Shown: one piece after another, positions 6,660 through 8,269 of the stretch
Position numbering within the stretch: the first letter of the stretch is position 1
Layout of the letters: the number at the start of each line of letters is the position of its first letter
Source: Mycoplasmatota bacterium
GTDB taxonomy: Bacteria > Bacillota_I > Bacilli_A > RF39 > UBA660
NCBI GenBank assembly: GCA_012840755.1
Contig: DUWA01000197.1
Location: 1-8,269, forward strand
Reading direction: 5' to 3'
Length of the DNA: 8,269 bases
Notes under the pieces: generated by a model
What the model saw: the letters and a program-made list of their open reading frames with translations, nothing else
Databases searched by the model: none
What the model was told of the DNA's origin: nothing
Position numbers and translations under genes: made by a program

Positions 6660-8269
6660 AATTTTGATTTATAAAATTATTATATCTTTCCTTTATCCTA
6701 TCAATAGTAAATAATTTCATTATTTCATATAAATCTGGAGTCATTGATTTTGATGTAAGTGCTACACGAAGTACAGTACTAACATCGCCAACATGACCTT
6801 TATACAACTCAGGATTTTCCTTATATGCTTTTACTTCACTTGCATACCCAAGTTCTTTTGATAATTCTTTAATATTATTAAACCAAGTATCTTTATCGTT
6901 TGAATCGTTATAATATTTTTCCATGAATAAAGTGATTATTTTTTTAATTTCCTCTAGATCAGTAATTGTTTGGAATTCATATTCTTTTTCTTTAGCATAG
7001 TATAACTCATCATACATATACCATATTTGCTCTTTTATCTCACTCATCATCGCGATATCTTTTCTTGGTTTTTTTTGTTCTCTTTCAATATTAAATATGC
7101 CTTTTGAATATTCTTCATATTTATATAATAATTCGTATAGTTCTTTATCATATCTATTTGAATGCATCAGCGCTATATTATATACTTCTTCTTTTGTAAG
7201 CCTACTAATATAATTTTTTGAAATATTTAATAATTTATCTAAATCAAATAATGATCCACTAGAACTAATTTTTTTAAATTCCATTTTAAAATCATCTATA
7301 GAAGAATCCTTATTTTGCTCATACCAACTTTCAAAATTAGAATTAGCAACCGTACATAAATATAGCATAACAGCTTCAGATGGTATACCAATTTCAGAAT
7401 AGTATTCAACTGCTGCTTCAGGGTCTTTTCTTTTACTTAGTTTTCTTCTACTTCCATTTTCTTCTTTTAAAAGTGGAGCAATATGTGCATACTTTGGCGC
7501 TTTAAAGCCAAAAACTTTAAATAATTGAATATGAATAGGTATGCTAGATAACCATTCATCACCTCTGATTACGTGAGTTGTTCTCATTAAATAATCATCA
7601 ACTAAATGGGCAAAATGGTAAGTAGGAAGACCATCTCCTTTGATAATAATTATATCCAAATCATTTTCAGGCAATTCCATTTTTCCTTTAACTAAATCTT
7701 CAAATACGAATTTTTTATTAAAATCTCCAGGCGATTTTAATCTAATGATATACTTTTCGTTATTTTTTACTTTCTCAATAACCTCTTCACGTGTTAAATA
7801 TCTATCTTTAGCATATTTACCATAATAACCAATTCTATCTTTAATCGCCTCTTGTTCTTTCCTTATCTCTTCAAGCTCTTCTTCAGTCTTAAAACATGGA
7901 TATGCTAAATCGTTTTCAATTAAATGTTTTGCAAATGCTTGATATATATCCTTTCTTTTAGACTGTACATATGGTCCATACATCCCTTTTTCTTCTGTCT
8001 CAGACACAACACCCTCATCTATGGTTATTCCAAAATTAGCCAAATCTCTAACAATTGATTCAATTCCATTTTCTATTTCTCTTTTTTTATCAGTATCTTC
8101 TATTCTAAGATAAAAAACCCCACCTGTTTGTCTAGCCATCTTTCTTTCAATAAAGGATGCAAAAAGAGCACCCATATGTACAAATCCTGTAGGACTTGGT
8201 GCATAACGAGTTACAATTGCCCCTTCTTTAAGTTCTCTTTTTGGATACATCTTTTCATAATCTTCAACA
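6658..8269 (-). CDS. gltX: Glutamyl-tRNA synthetase, 5'-partial at window edge
   Basis: GltX charges tRNA(Glu) with glutamate using ATP, in the cytoplasm. Counting from the Met at 8250: class I motif HMGA in APSPTGFVHMGA (17-28), RIEDTD (49-54), the glutamate/tRNA region with GDGLPTYHFAHLVDD (205-219), HVIRGDEW (226-233), and the KMSKS-type loop KLSKRKDPEAAV (270-281). The rest is a helical anticodon-binding domain to residue 530. The SKRKDPEAAV variant and the YPxRxLKEGAIVTR lead-in resemble the longer clostridial-type GltX. The frame stays open from ATG 8250 to the window end, adding VEDYEK, with no good ribosome binding site before 8250, so the true start probably lies outside. The cysteine pair after the first catalytic half is incomplete (C119, then Lys121). 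Two hairpins separate it from uvrA. Whether it is discriminating cannot be told here. Confidence 0.95.
   Translation of the reverse strand, partial: VEDYEKMYPKRELKEGAIVTRYAPSPTGFVHMGALFASFIERKMARQTGGVFYLRIEDTDKKREIENGIESIVRDLANFGITIDEGVVSETEEKGMYGPYVQSKRKDIYQAFAKHLIENDLAYPCFKTEEELEEIRKEQEAIKDRIGYYGKYAKDRYLTREEVIEKVKNNEKYIIRLKSPGDFNKKFVFEDLVKGKMELPENDLDIIIIKGDGLPTYHFAHLVDDYLMRTTHVIRGDEWLSSIPIHIQLFKVFGFKAPKYAHIAPLLKEENGSRRKLSKRKDPEAAVEYYSEIGIPSEAVMLYLCTVANSNFESWYEQNKDSSIDDFKMEFKKISSSGSLFDLDKLLNISKNYISRLTKEEVYNIALMHSNRYDKELYELLYKYEEYSKGIFNIEREQKKPRKDIAMMSEIKEQIWYMYDELYYAKEKEYEFQTITDLEEIKKIITLFMEKYYNDSNDKDTWFNNIKELSKELGYASEVKAYKENPELYKGHVGDVSTVLRVALTSKSMTPDLYEIMKLFTIDRIKERYNNFINQN

Noticed and set aside
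1..8269. A novel defence, mobile or biosynthetic system
   Set aside because: Every sizeable gene is a recognised housekeeping or sporulation gene. There are no direct-repeat arrays, transposase or integrase genes, toxin-antitoxin pairs, or attachment-site duplications.

Overview
This is a very AT-rich window of ordinary chromosomal housekeeping DNA, most likely from a spore-forming low-GC Gram-positive (Firmicutes/Bacilli-type) bacterium. The spore-specific gene sspI, strong AGGAGG-type ribosome binding sites, poly-U terminators and a Bacillus-type LexA box all support this. I cannot name the genus from the sequence alone.

Layout, left to right: a 128-bp leader with a good forespore (SigG-type) promoter match; sspI (+), a small spore protein; dnaE (-), a compact replicative/error-prone DNA polymerase III alpha subunit convergent with sspI and sharing a terminator with it; a divergent intergenic region carrying a clear SigA promoter for rpmB (+), ribosomal protein L28 (57 codons); two stacked hairpins between rpmB and the convergent uvrA (-), excision-repair ATPase; a 192-bp spacer holding two gltX-proximal hairpins and a LexA-controlled uvrA promoter; and gltX (-), glutamyl-tRNA synthetase, which reads off the right edge and so is 5'-partial.

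The genes do not form one pathway. Each looks like an independently transcribed unit separated by its own terminator. The best supported regulatory result is that uvrA has a self-contained SOS promoter: TTTACA, 17-bp spacer, TATAAT, with a LexA operator lying over the -35/spacer. dnaE has lost the PHP-domain metal histidines and is short for its family, and UvrA has a Gln-to-Gly change in its second ABC signature. Two starts differ from the longest open frame: sspI starts at ATG 129 rather than GTG 123, and uvrA at ATG 6465 rather than TTG 6480.

I found no mobile element, CRISPR array, tRNA, rRNA or convincing new multi-gene system. No gene-free stretch exceeds 300 bases.
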